Shown in pieces: positions 30,745 through 37,935 of a stretch of DNA of 64,000 nucleotides (the stretch's first letter is position 1; the number at the start of each line of letters is the position of its first letter). This DNA is from an uncultured Paracoccaceae bacterium. Its GTDB lineage: Bacteria > Pseudomonadota > Alphaproteobacteria > Rhodobacterales > Rhodobacteraceae. The position numbers were made by a program, and so were the translations under genes. Under the pieces are notes generated by a model that worked only from the letters and a program-made list of their open reading frames with translations, was not told the origin of the DNA and made no database searches. Where the stretch lies: positions 1 through 64,000 of the forward strand of contig CAMFGW010000014.1 in assembly GCA_945952025.1 (NCBI GenBank), given 5' to 3'.

Positions 30745-32850
30745 GACGGGCCCGCCCGACGCGGCGGCAGGCGCGGCACCGGCGCAGAGCGCAAGCGGCG
30801 CACGGTCGAGCCAGCCGGGACGCGTTCCGGCGCGCGTTCCGGGGCGCATCTCGGCGGGCGTCCGGGGCGTGAGCGCGACCGCCGGCAGCGGCGGGTAAAG
30901 AATCAGCGGCCCTTCCTTTTCCGGCGCTGCGGGTTCGTCCCCGTCCGCGCCAAGGATGCCGTGGCTGGTCTTGTCCCAGTAGAAGGGCTGGCGCACGGCT
31001 TCCCAGAGCGCCTTGTAAGAGGCGAAGGCCGCGAGCGGGAAGTAGAAGTGCAGGGTCGGCACCCAGCCCAGAAGCCAGCGGTGCTTCGCCCCCCGGCAGG
31101 CCCAGAGGCCGATGGCGATGGTCACCACCTCTGACAGGGCGAAAAGCCCGTTCAGCGCCATGATCGCGGTGGGCGACATCAGCCCCGTCAGCGGATGGGC
31201 GTAGCCGAGCGACAGCGCCCAGCAGGACCAGAGGACCGGCGCCAGGACCAGCTGGACGAGCGAGCCCAGGAACATGACCTGCACGCCCCAGAAGCGCCTC
31301 GGCCCCAGGTCGCGCCAGAGCGCCACCGGGTCGCGCATGTGGGTGGCCCAGGTCATCGCATAGCCCTTCAGCCAGCGCGACCGCTGCCGGACCCAGGGAA
31401 TGAGGCGGCTGTTCGGCTCTTCCTCGGTCACGGTCGCGACCATCTCGGTCCGGTAGCCGTGGCGGGCAAGGCGCAGGCCCAGGTCCGCATCCTCGGTCAC
31501 GTTGTGGGCGTCCCAGCCGCCGAGTTCCTCGAGTGCGGCGCGGCGGAAGAAGAGCGTGGTGCCCCCCAGGGGGACGACCAGCCCAAGGCGCGCGATGCCG
31601 GGCAGCATCATGCGGAACCAGGTGGCATATTCGATGGTGAAGCAGCGCGTCATCCAGTTGTGCGCGGGGTTGTAGAAGTCGAGGATGCCCTGCAGGCAAG
31701 CGACCTCTGGCCCGGTTTCGTGGAAGCGGCGGACGATGGCGCGGATCTGGTCGGGATCGGGAGCGTCCTCGGCGTCATAGACGCCGATGATCGAGCCGCG
31801 GCAGAAGTCGAGCGCGTAGTTCAGGGCGCGCGGCTTGGTGCGGATGGGCCCGGTGGGCACGGTGACGGTGCGCATCCAGCGCGGCAGCGTCAGGCGGGCA
31901 AGGGTCGCGGCGGTCTGCTGGTCGTCCTCTTCCATGACCAGGACGATGTCCAGAAGCTCGCGCGGGTAGTCGATGCGGTCGAGCCGGCGGACAAGGCGCG
32001 CGGCGCTGTCGGTTTCATGGAAGAGGGGGACCATGACCGACACGATGGGCAGGCGGGCGATGGTCGGGGGCCGGGTCTGGGGCACCGGCCGGGTCCAGAG
32101 CGCGCTTGTCGCGGCGAGGAGCTTCAGGGCGGTCTGGGCGGTCAGCGACAGGAGTGCGATGGCGAACAGGACGGCGAAGGCCGTGGGCGGCGACAGGACC
32201 GTCAGGACGGCCAGCAGCGCGAGCCCGGCCCAGGCCGCGCGACCGGCGCGGCGGCCGTCGAGCGTGCGGCAGCTTTCAAGGGGCGCTACGCGCTCTTCGG
32301 CGCGGCGGATCAGCGAGGTGCGGCGGGCGCGGGTCAGGCAGTCGAGGATGTCGCGCTCGCTTGCCAGTGCCATGACGACGGGGCCGAGCCGGTCGGTAAG
32401 CCGGGCATGCAGGCGCGCGAACTGTTCGGGGCGGGCGGTGACGACGATGGTCACGCCGCCAAGCGTCCGCCAGGGCAGCAGGCATTCGGCCAGGCACAGG
32501 TCGACGCCCAGCCGGTCGAGAAGCCGCGAATCGGGGGGGCTGGCCGCCAGGGCGACGCGGCGCGCGCCCCACTGGATCGACAGGGCCTCCATCAGGTCGG
32601 GCTCGCTCACCCAGCCGCGCGCCAGCAGGATGTCGCCAAGCCGCGCGTCCTGCCGGGCCTGAAGCGCCAGCGCACGGGCGAGCACCGTCGGCGTGACCAG
32701 CCGCCTTTCCAGCAGCACCTCGCCCAGCGGCCGGCGCGTCTGCGGCTGGCCAAGCTGGCGCGGCGCCGCGACCGGGCGGTCGGCGGCCGGGGCCGCGACC
32801 CTTTGCGGGGCGGGCTCGATCAGGCGCAGGTGGTGGTGGGCGGCGGTCAT
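30688..32850 (-). CDS. GT2 glycosyltransferase with N-terminal MshEN (c-di-GMP-type) domain
   Basis: This 720-residue inner-membrane enzyme begins with a tandem MshEN motif: PLGEVLLERRLVTPTVLARA, then five residues after LALQ, RLGDILLARGWVSEPDLMEA ending in LSIQ, the 24-residue repeat known to bind c-di-GMP. Two hydrophobic helices follow (about 185-225). The GT2 catalytic domain comes next with VMVPLFHE, GVYDAEDAPDPDQ, NVTEDADLGLRLA and WVRQRSRWLKGY, and then four or more C-terminal helices. It resembles NfrB-type synthases; it probably exports a polysaccharide under c-di-GMP control. Confidence 0.88.
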   Translation of the reverse strand: MTAAHHHLRLIEPAPQRVAAPAADRPVAAPRQLGQPQTRRPLGEVLLERRLVTPTVLARALALQARQDARLGDILLARGWVSEPDLMEALSIQWGARRVALAASPPDSRLLDRLGVDLCLAECLLPWRTLGGVTIVVTARPEQFARLHARLTDRLGPVVMALASERDILDCLTRARRTSLIRRAEERVAPLESCRTLDGRRAGRAAWAGLALLAVLTVLSPPTAFAVLFAIALLSLTAQTALKLLAATSALWTRPVPQTRPPTIARLPIVSVMVPLFHETDSAARLVRRLDRIDYPRELLDIVLVMEEDDQQTAATLARLTLPRWMRTVTVPTGPIRTKPRALNYALDFCRGSIIGVYDAEDAPDPDQIRAIVRRFHETGPEVACLQGILDFYNPAHNWMTRCFTIEYATWFRMMLPGIARLGLVVPLGGTTLFFRRAALEELGGWDAHNVTEDADLGLRLARHGYRTEMVATVTEEEPNSRLIPWVRQRSRWLKGYAMTWATHMRDPVALWRDLGPRRFWGVQVMFLGSLVQLVLAPVLWSCWALSLGYAHPLTGLMSPTAIMALNGLFALSEVVTIAIGLWACRGAKHRWLLGWVPTLHFYFPLAAFASYKALWEAVRQPFYWDKTSHGILGADGDEPAAPEKEGPLILYPPLPAVALTPRTPAEMRPGTRAGTRPGWLDRAPLALCAGAAPAAASGGPVLAALQRPIVEFQPSFEGF

Positions 32851-32914
32851 ACAGTCCTCGGTCGGGTTGGACCGAGACTGGCGCAGGACTGGTTAACGGG
32901 GCGTTAAGACCTGT

Positions 32915-34075
32915 TCATGCCGCCCGGCGGGCGCGCATGGCGGCGGTGAAGCGGTCGAAGAGGTAGAGGCTGTCCTGGGGTCCCGGGCTCGCTTCGGGGT
33001 GATATTGCACCGAAAAGACCGGCCGGTCGGCCATGCGGATACCGCAATTGGACCCGTCGAAGAGGCTCACGTGGGTTTCCACGACGCCCTTCGGCAGGCT
33101 CTGGCTGTCCACGGCAAAGCCATGGTTCATCGAGGTGATCTCGACCTTGCCCGACTCCAGGTCCTTCACGGGATGGTTCGCGCCATGGTGGCCGTGGTTC
33201 ATCTTGATGGTGCGGGCGCCGAGGGCGAGGGCGAGCATCTGGTGGCCGAGGCAGATGCCGAAGAGCGGCAGGTCGGCGTCAAGGACGCCCTGGATCATCG
33301 GCACGGCATAGCTGCCGGTGGCCGCAGGGTCGCCCGGGCCGTTCGACAGGAAGACGCCGTCGGGCGCGTGGGCCAGCACCTCTTCGGCGGTCGCGGTCGC
33401 GGGCAGGACCGTGACCTCGCAGCCGGACGAGGCGAGGCAGCGCAGGATGTTGCGTTTCGCGCCATAGTCGATGGCCACGACCTTCAGCCCCGGCCCCTCG
33501 CGCCGGCCGGTGCCGTCGGGCCAGGACCAGCGGGTTTCGTCCCAGCGGTAGCTTTGCGCGCAGGTCACGTCCTTGGCGAGGTCGAGGCCGACGAGCCCCT
33601 TCCAGCCGCGGGCCTTGGCGACCAGCGCGGCGATGTCGAAGCGCCCCTCGGGGTCGTGGGCGAGCGCCACATGGGGGGCGCCCTGCTGGCGGATGGCGCG
33701 GGCGAGGCGGCGGGTGTCGACGCCGCCGATGCCGATGCGGCCTTCCCGCTCCATCCAGGCGACGAGCCCTTGGGTCGCGCGCCAGTTCGAGGGGTCGGTC
33801 GGCGCCCATTTCACCACCATGCCCTCGGCGACAGATCGCGCGGCCTCCTCATCTTCCGCCGTCACGCCGACGTTGCCGATATGGGGGAAGGTGAAGGTCA
33901 CGACCTGGCTCGCGTAGGAGGGGTCGGTCATGATCTCCTGGTAGCCGGTCATCGCGGTGTTGAAGACGAGTTCGGCGATCGTCTCGCCCGTCGCGCCGAA
34001 GCCCGTGCCGTAGAAGAGCGTGCCATCGGCCAATGCAAGGCAGGCAGTCGGCTTTTCCGTCGCAATGCCGGTCAT
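32915..34075 (-). CDS. carA: Carbamoyl-phosphate synthase small chain
   Basis: CarA is the glutamine amidotransferase subunit that supplies ammonia to CarB for arginine and pyrimidine synthesis. The 386-residue product has LALADGTLFYGTGFGA, FNTAMTGYQEIMTDPSYASQ, VDTRRLARAIR, and a class I amidotransferase domain with LFGICLGHQM (catalytic Cys near 275) and MNHGHHGANHPV. The ATG at 34075 is chosen; an upstream in-frame extension to 34132 lacks conservation. carB is not in the window. Confidence 0.96.
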   Translation of the reverse strand: MTGIATEKPTACLALADGTLFYGTGFGATGETIAELVFNTAMTGYQEIMTDPSYASQVVTFTFPHIGNVGVTAEDEEAARSVAEGMVVKWAPTDPSNWRATQGLVAWMEREGRIGIGGVDTRRLARAIRQQGAPHVALAHDPEGRFDIAALVAKARGWKGLVGLDLAKDVTCAQSYRWDETRWSWPDGTGRREGPGLKVVAIDYGAKRNILRCLASSGCEVTVLPATATAEEVLAHAPDGVFLSNGPGDPAATGSYAVPMIQGVLDADLPLFGICLGHQMLALALGARTIKMNHGHHGANHPVKDLESGKVEITSMNHGFAVDSQSLPKGVVETHVSLFDGSNCGIRMADRPVFSVQYHPEASPGPQDSLYLFDRFTAAMRARRAA

Positions 34076-34175
34076 GTCGTCCCCCTGCCGATGATCGAAG
34101 CGAGCCATAGGGGCGGCGGGGCTGGCGGTCAAGGGTCCGGCTCGCTAGGGTCAGCGCCGAACACGGGAGGCGGCG

Positions 34176-34628
34176 ATGGAATTGATCGAGCGGATGCAGG
34201 CGGCGCAGAAGGACGCGATGCGGGCGAAGGATGCCGCGCGGCTGTCGGCGATCCGCATGATGCTGGCGGCGGTCAAGGATCGCGAGATTGCGGCGCGCAC
34301 CGCCGGGGGGCCGATGGTCGAGGGCGACGTCCTGGCGCTTCTGGGCAAGATGGTCAAAAGCCGCCAGGACGCGGCGGCCGTCTATGACCAGGGCAGGCGA
34401 CCGGAGCTGGCCGCGAAAGAGCGCGCCGAGGTGGCGGTGATCGAGGAGTTCCTGCCGCGCGCCCTGTCGGCGGATGAGGCTCGGGCGGCCGTCGATGCGG
34501 CGGTGGCCGAAGCGGGGGCGACATCGGTCAAGGACATGGGAAAGGTGATGGCGATCCTGAAGGCGCGCCATACCGGGCAGATGGATTTCGGCGCCGCCGG
34601 GGCGCTGGTGAAGGCACGGCTGGGGTAG
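34176..34628 (+). CDS. GatB/YqeY-domain protein
   Basis: This 150-residue all-helical protein of the YqeY family has MQAAQKDAMRAKDAARLSAI at the start, a central VKSRQDAAAVYDQGRRPELA, and the tail VKDMGKVMAILKARHTGQMD. YqeY resembles the tRNA-binding tail of GatB, but its own function is not established. GGGAGGCGGCG precedes the ATG. It is divergent from carA and is followed after about 12 bases by copy 2 of the dispersed repeat. Confidence 0.9.
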   Translation: MELIERMQAAQKDAMRAKDAARLSAIRMMLAAVKDREIAARTAGGPMVEGDVLALLGKMVKSRQDAAAVYDQGRRPELAAKERAEVAVIEEFLPRALSADEARAAVDAAVAEAGATSVKDMGKVMAILKARHTGQMDFGAAGALVKARLG

Positions 34629-34639
34629 GGGGCGGGACG

Positions 34640-34875
34640 CCCGGGGGTGGCAGGGGCCGTTGACCCTGCCATGCGGTCACATCGTCTTTTGTCCCCGCCG
34701 ATGGCCCCAAAGGCCATCGGCCAGCGCCCGCCCCGCCCATGGCGGGCGCTATGCGCCCACCGGGGCAGGCGCCGGCCTTCGTAGGTGAGTGACACAGGTG
34801 GTCCAGCGGCACCGTCTCGCTGCGGCCCCGGGGAAACGCGGGTCGCGTTTCCCCCGGCCGCCCGGGCCCGGCGCG
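34640..34875. repeat. Dispersed intergenic repeat, copy 2
   Basis: This copy is aligned over its whole length with 1619-1845: GGCAGGGgccgttgaCCCTGCC, CTTTTGTCCC, a GGCCATCGGCCAGCGCCC block, GCGCCCGCCccgcccatGGCGGGCGC, GGTCCAGCGG and GAAACGCGggtcGCGTTTC. It lies between convergent yqeY and mrp. Several stems are kept by compensating changes (cgatgg/ccatcg here against the equivalent in copy 1), suggesting the folded form matters. Confidence 0.75.
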
Positions 34876-34890
34876 GGACGAACGCCGCCC

Positions 34891-35985
34891 TCAGGCCATG
34901 CCGCCCTCGACCAGCCGCCGGGCGATCTTCGCGTAGGCCTGACCTTCCGGCCCGTCGCCCAGCGCCACGGGCTTGCCGCCGTCGCCCGCCAGCCGGATGT
35001 CGAGCGACAGGGGGATCTCGCCCAGGAAGGGGATGCCGGTCGCGGCCGCCTCGGCATGGACGCCGCCATGGCCGAAGAGGTGCGCCTCGTGCCCGCAGTT
35101 CGGGCAGATGTAGGTCGACATGTTCTCGATCAGGCCCAGGACCGGGGTCTTCAGCTTTTCAAACATGTCGATCGCCCGGCGCGCGTCCATCAGCGCCACG
35201 TCCTGCGGGGTCGAGACGACGATGGCGCCGGTCAGGTTGGTCTTCTGGCAAAGCGTCAGCTGCACGTCGCCCGTGCCCGGCGGCAGGTCGATGATGAGGA
35301 CATCGAGAGGCGCCCAGGCCACCTGGCCCAGAAGCTGCTGGAGCGCGCCCATCAGCATCGGGCCGCGCCAGACGACCGACTCGGTGTCCTTCAGCAGAAG
35401 GCCCATCGACATGACCTTCACGCCGTGGCCGACCAGCGGGATGATGGTCTTGCCGTCCGGCGCGTCGGGCCGGCCGGAAAGGCCCATCATGCGCGGCTGC
35501 GACGGACCGTAGATATCGGCGTCCAGAAGCCCGACGCGGCGACCCTGCCGGGCGAGCGCCACGGCGAGGTTCGACGAGACGGTCGACTTGCCGACACCGC
35601 CCTTGCCCGAGGCGATGGCGATGACCCGCTCGACCCCCGGGACCGAGGCCGGACCGGCCTGGGGCGTCGGGTGGCCGCCGATCTTCAGGCTCGGGGGCGG
35701 GCCGCCCGGGGCGGCCCCGGAGGCGGCTTTCGGGGTCGAGGGCCCGTGCGCGGTCAAAAGCGCCGAGACCTGTGAGGCCCCGAGTGCGCGCACGGCATTT
35801 TCGGCGGCGGTGCGGACCGGCTCCATCCGGCGGGCAAGCTCGGGCGAGGGGGCTTCGATCACGAAACTCACCTTGTCGCCGTCGATCATCACGGCGCGCA
35901 GCATGTCGCGGCTGACGAGCGTGCCGCCGTCGGGCAGGGCGATGCGGTCAAGCGCGGTCTGGATCTGGTCGCGGGTCAGGGGCAT
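34891..35985 (-). CDS. Mrp/ApbC-type iron-sulfur cluster carrier ATPase
   Basis: This 364-residue scaffold/carrier ATPase serves Fe-S cluster delivery. An N-terminal MIP18 (DUF59) domain (about 1-90) is followed by a Pro/Ala linker and a P-loop domain with the deviant Walker [21 protein letters not shown] (about 122-141), [27 protein letters not shown], and the cluster-binding CXXC in [14 protein letters not shown]. All motifs are intact. Confidence 0.94.
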   Translation of the reverse strand: MPLTRDQIQTALDRIALPDGGTLVSRDMLRAVMIDGDKVSFVIEAPSPELARRMEPVRTAAENAVRALGASQVSALLTAHGPSTPKAASGAAPGGPPPSLKIGGHPTPQAGPASVPGVERVIAIASGKGGVGKSTVSSNLAVALARQGRRVGLLDADIYGPSQPRMMGLSGRPDAPDGKTIIPLVGHGVKVMSMGLLLKDTESVVWRGPMLMGALQQLLGQVAWAPLDVLIIDLPPGTGDVQLTLCQKTNLTGAIVVSTPQDVALMDARRAIDMFEKLKTPVLGLIENMSTYICPNCGHEAHLFGHGGVHAEAAATGIPFLGEIPLSLDIRLAGDGGKPVALGDGPEGQAYAKIARRLVEGGMA

Positions 35986-36293
35986 GGTCGGTCCTTGATC
36001 GTTCAGAGGGCGGTTTGAATGCTGCGGCGCAGCATATTGCTATGCGGTCAGGTTTTGGCTTGGCGCCAAACGCGCGAATCGGGTGATTCTGGCAAAATTC
36101 GGAAAAATTGTGTGAAAACGTTACTAAAGCGTTACATAGTTCATGCTGTGACGTAGCGTCGCACGGCGCTGGCCATGCAGTGTGCGCATGGCAGCCTTGC
36201 CTCGGCATGGGATTGTGCAGATGCAGCATTGATGCCATTTAGTGCCTCAAGAGCACACAAGAGATGTGCTTTGCATGAACTATGAGGCATAGA
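35986..36293. promoter_or_regulatory. Divergent spacer upstream of mrp and the DUF1127/sRNA locus
   Basis: This 308-base stretch is visibly richer in A+T than its surroundings and has no credible gene. It contains a CGTTAC direct repeat (around 36118-36135) and a hairpin AGCACA-N7-TGTGCT (36252-36270) in the presumed leader of the DUF1127 mRNA. The promoter of the stress-type small-RNA operon must lie here. No unambiguous RpoH or RpoD box could be fixed by eye. Confidence 0.45.
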
Positions 36294-36500
36294 ATGAACA
36301 CGATTACGCGCTCCGGCTCCACGACTTTCGACCGTATCTCGGCGTTTTTCGCCGGCGTGGCCGACAAGGGCCGACGCTATGGCATCTACCGCCAGACGCT
36401 CCGCGAACTTGACGCGCTGAGCGACCGCGACCTGAACGACCTTGGCCTGCACCGCGCCATGATCGAGGATGTGGCGCTTCAGGCGGCCTACGGCAAGTAA
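36294..36500 (+). CDS. DUF1127 small protein (YjiS-like, CcaF1-type)
   Basis: This 68-residue basic protein carries the DUF1127 core YRQTLRELDALSDRDLNDLG near its C-terminus. In Rhodobacter sphaeroides the CcaF1 member of this family binds RNA and is cotranscribed with downstream CcsR small RNAs. The same arrangement is seen here, with CCTCC-loop hairpins starting about 50 bases after the stop. The ATG at 36294 has GAGG six bases upstream; the ATG at 36282 lacks one. Confidence 0.9.
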   Translation: MNTITRSGSTTFDRISAFFAGVADKGRRYGIYRQTLRELDALSDRDLNDLGLHRAMIEDVALQAAYGK

Positions 36501-36550
36501 GCGCTGCCACTGGGTCCACACCGGGTCCACACCGGACCCGTCGGAATATT

Positions 36551-36580
36551 CCTGGCCCATCCTCCCTCCCTCGGGCCGGG
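36551..36580 (+). ncRNA. CcsR/cuckoo-type sRNA hairpin 1
   Basis: GGCCC (36554-36558) pairs with GGGCC (36573-36577), extended by outer CC/GG, around a loop holding CCTCCCTCCCT. The anti-Shine-Dalgarno CCTCC loop and the position after a DUF1127 gene match the CcsR/cuckoo RNA family of alphaproteobacteria. A CGGGTCC-acacc-GGACCCG hairpin at 36522-36540 separates it from the coding region. Confidence 0.7.
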
Positions 36581-36584
36581 AACA

Positions 36585-36615
36585 GGCGGCGACGTTCCTC
36601 CCTGAAGTCGCCGCC
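36585..36615 (+). ncRNA. CcsR/cuckoo-type sRNA hairpin 2
   Basis: A perfect nine-base-pair stem, GGCGGCGAC (36585-36593) with GTCGCCGCC (36607-36615), presents the 13-base loop GTTCCTCCCTGAA. The loop exposes CCTCCC, complementary to ribosome binding sites. It is the second of the tandem hairpins. Confidence 0.75.
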
Positions 36616-36664
36616 GAAAATGCGGGGCCCCCGATCCTAAGTCAGGGCCCCAGACGAACCGCCT

Positions 36665-36690
36665 GCCGCCCACTCCTCCTCCCGGGCGGC
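36665..36690 (+). ncRNA. CcsR/cuckoo-type sRNA hairpin 3
   Basis: GCCGCCC (36665-36671) pairs perfectly with GGGCGGC (36684-36690). The loop ACTCCTCCTCCC contains the exact CCTCCTCCC signature that gives CcsR RNAs their name. It is preceded by a GGGGCCC/GGGCCCC hairpin (36624-36651) whose loop lacks the motif. Confidence 0.75.
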
Positions 36691-36697
36691 GGCGCAG

Positions 36698-36730
36698 GCC
36701 CTGCGCCTCCTCCTCCCCGAGGGCGCGGGC
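36698..36730 (+). ncRNA. CcsR/cuckoo-type sRNA hairpin 4
   Basis: GCCC-T-GCGCC (36698-36707) pairs with GGCGCGGGC (36722-36730) with one bulged T. The loop TCCTCCTCCCCGAG again carries CCTCCTCCC. It follows hairpin 3 after seven bases, so the two could form one sRNA with two anti-SD loops as in cuckoo RNAs. Confidence 0.75.
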
Positions 36731-36769
36731 CGACCAGCCGGTGCGGGCCGACAGGCCCCCGGCCCAAAT

Positions 36770-36785
36770 CGGTGCTTCGGCACCG
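36770..36785 (+). other. UUCG-tetraloop hairpin
   Basis: CGGTGC-TTCG-GCACCG is a perfect six-base-pair stem closed by C(UUCG)G, an unusually stable RNA loop. It lies between the fourth anti-SD hairpin and the terminator and could protect or space the sRNA transcript. Confidence 0.65.
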
Positions 36786-36796
36786 TGCGGAAAGTG

Positions 36797-36837
36797 CGGC
36801 GGCGGTCCACCTCCCTGGACGGCCGCCGTTCTTTTTT
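36797..36837 (+). terminator. Rho-independent terminator of the sRNA locus, with a CCTCCC loop
   Basis: CGGCGG and TCC (36800-36808) pair with GGA and CCGCCG (36817-36828) with a small bulge, followed by TTCTTTTTT (36829-36837). The loop ACCTCCCT carries another anti-SD motif, so the terminator itself may be the last member of the RNA array. Confidence 0.8.
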
Positions 36838-36954
36838 CCGGCCTGCGCGCCGTGACGGGGCGGCTTGCTTGACCTCGCCCATAGGCTCGTGCTTCGTGAG
36901 GGCTTGCGTCCGCCCCCTGTCGGCGGCGCCAGAATGAGCATGCGAAGGACGGAG

Positions 36955-37926
36955 ATGACCCCGACCGCCCGACCCGACGCCCCCTTTCCGCGCATGACCG
37001 GCGTGCCCTTCGATCCGGCCATGTTCAAGGATGTGCGCGTGAACCTGAGCGCCACCGAACGCCGCGCGGCCAGCCTGACGACAAGGCGGAGCGTCAAGAA
37101 GGACCATCAGGCGGCCTGGCTTGCCCAGGCGATCACCTGCATCGACCTGACCACGCTGTCGGGCGACGACACGGCGGGCCGCGTGCAGCGGCTCTGCGCC
37201 AAGGCGCGCCAGCCCTTGCGCGCGGACCTGATGGCGGCGCTCGGGCTCGATGCGCTGAGCGTGGGCGCGGTCTGCGTCTATCCGACCATGGTCGGTCCTG
37301 CGGTCCGCGCCCTTCAAGGCACTGCAATCCCCGTCGCCTCGGTCGCGACCGGCTTTCCGGCGGCGCTGACGCCCCTGCCGCTCAGGCTGGCCGAGATCCG
37401 CTATGCAGTGGCCGAGGGCGCGCGCGAGATCGACATCGTCATCCCGCGCGAACTGGCGCTGACCGGGCGCTGGTCCGAACTTTATGACCAGATCGCGCAG
37501 ATGCGGGCCGAATGCGGGGCGGCGCACATGAAGGCGATCCTGTCGACGGGCGATTTGCGCACGCTCGGGACCGTCTACAAGGCGTCCATGGTCGCGATGC
37601 AGGCGGGGGCGGATTTCATCAAGACCTCGACCGGCAAGGAAGAGGTCAATGCCACGCTACCTGTCTCGCTGACCATGGTGCGGGCGCTGCGTGATTTCCG
37701 CGACCTGACCGGGCAGATCGTGGGCTTCAAGCCTGCGGGGGGCCTCAAGACCGCCAAGGATGCGATGGCCTGGCTCATCCTGATGCGCGAAGAGCTGGGC
37801 GTGCGCTGGACGCGGAACGACCTGTTCCGCTTCGGCGCCTCGTCGATGCTGGGTGACATCGAGCGGCAGATCGAACATTACGTCACCGGCCGCTATTCGG
37901 CCACCTATCGTCACGCGCTGGCCTGA
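36955..37926 (+). CDS. deoC: Deoxyribose-phosphate aldolase
   Basis: DeoC cleaves 2-deoxyribose-5-phosphate to glyceraldehyde-3-phosphate and acetaldehyde. The 323-residue protein belongs to the longer (eukaryote-like) DeoC branch: CIDLTTLSGDDTAGRVQRLC, VCVYPTMVGPAV, EIDIVIPRELALTG, the Schiff-base lysine in GADFIKTSTGKEEVN, and FKPAGGLKTAKDAMAW. The ATG at 36955 follows AAGGACGGAG; in-frame upstream codons run into the RNA terminator region. It is ten bases before the aldehyde dehydrogenase gene. Confidence 0.95.
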   Translation: MTPTARPDAPFPRMTGVPFDPAMFKDVRVNLSATERRAASLTTRRSVKKDHQAAWLAQAITCIDLTTLSGDDTAGRVQRLCAKARQPLRADLMAALGLDALSVGAVCVYPTMVGPAVRALQGTAIPVASVATGFPAALTPLPLRLAEIRYAVAEGAREIDIVIPRELALTGRWSELYDQIAQMRAECGAAHMKAILSTGDLRTLGTVYKASMVAMQAGADFIKTSTGKEEVNATLPVSLTMVRALRDFRDLTGQIVGFKPAGGLKTAKDAMAWLILMREELGVRWTRNDLFRFGASSMLGDIERQIEHYVTGRYSATYRHALA

Positions 37927-37935
37927 GGACCGGAC

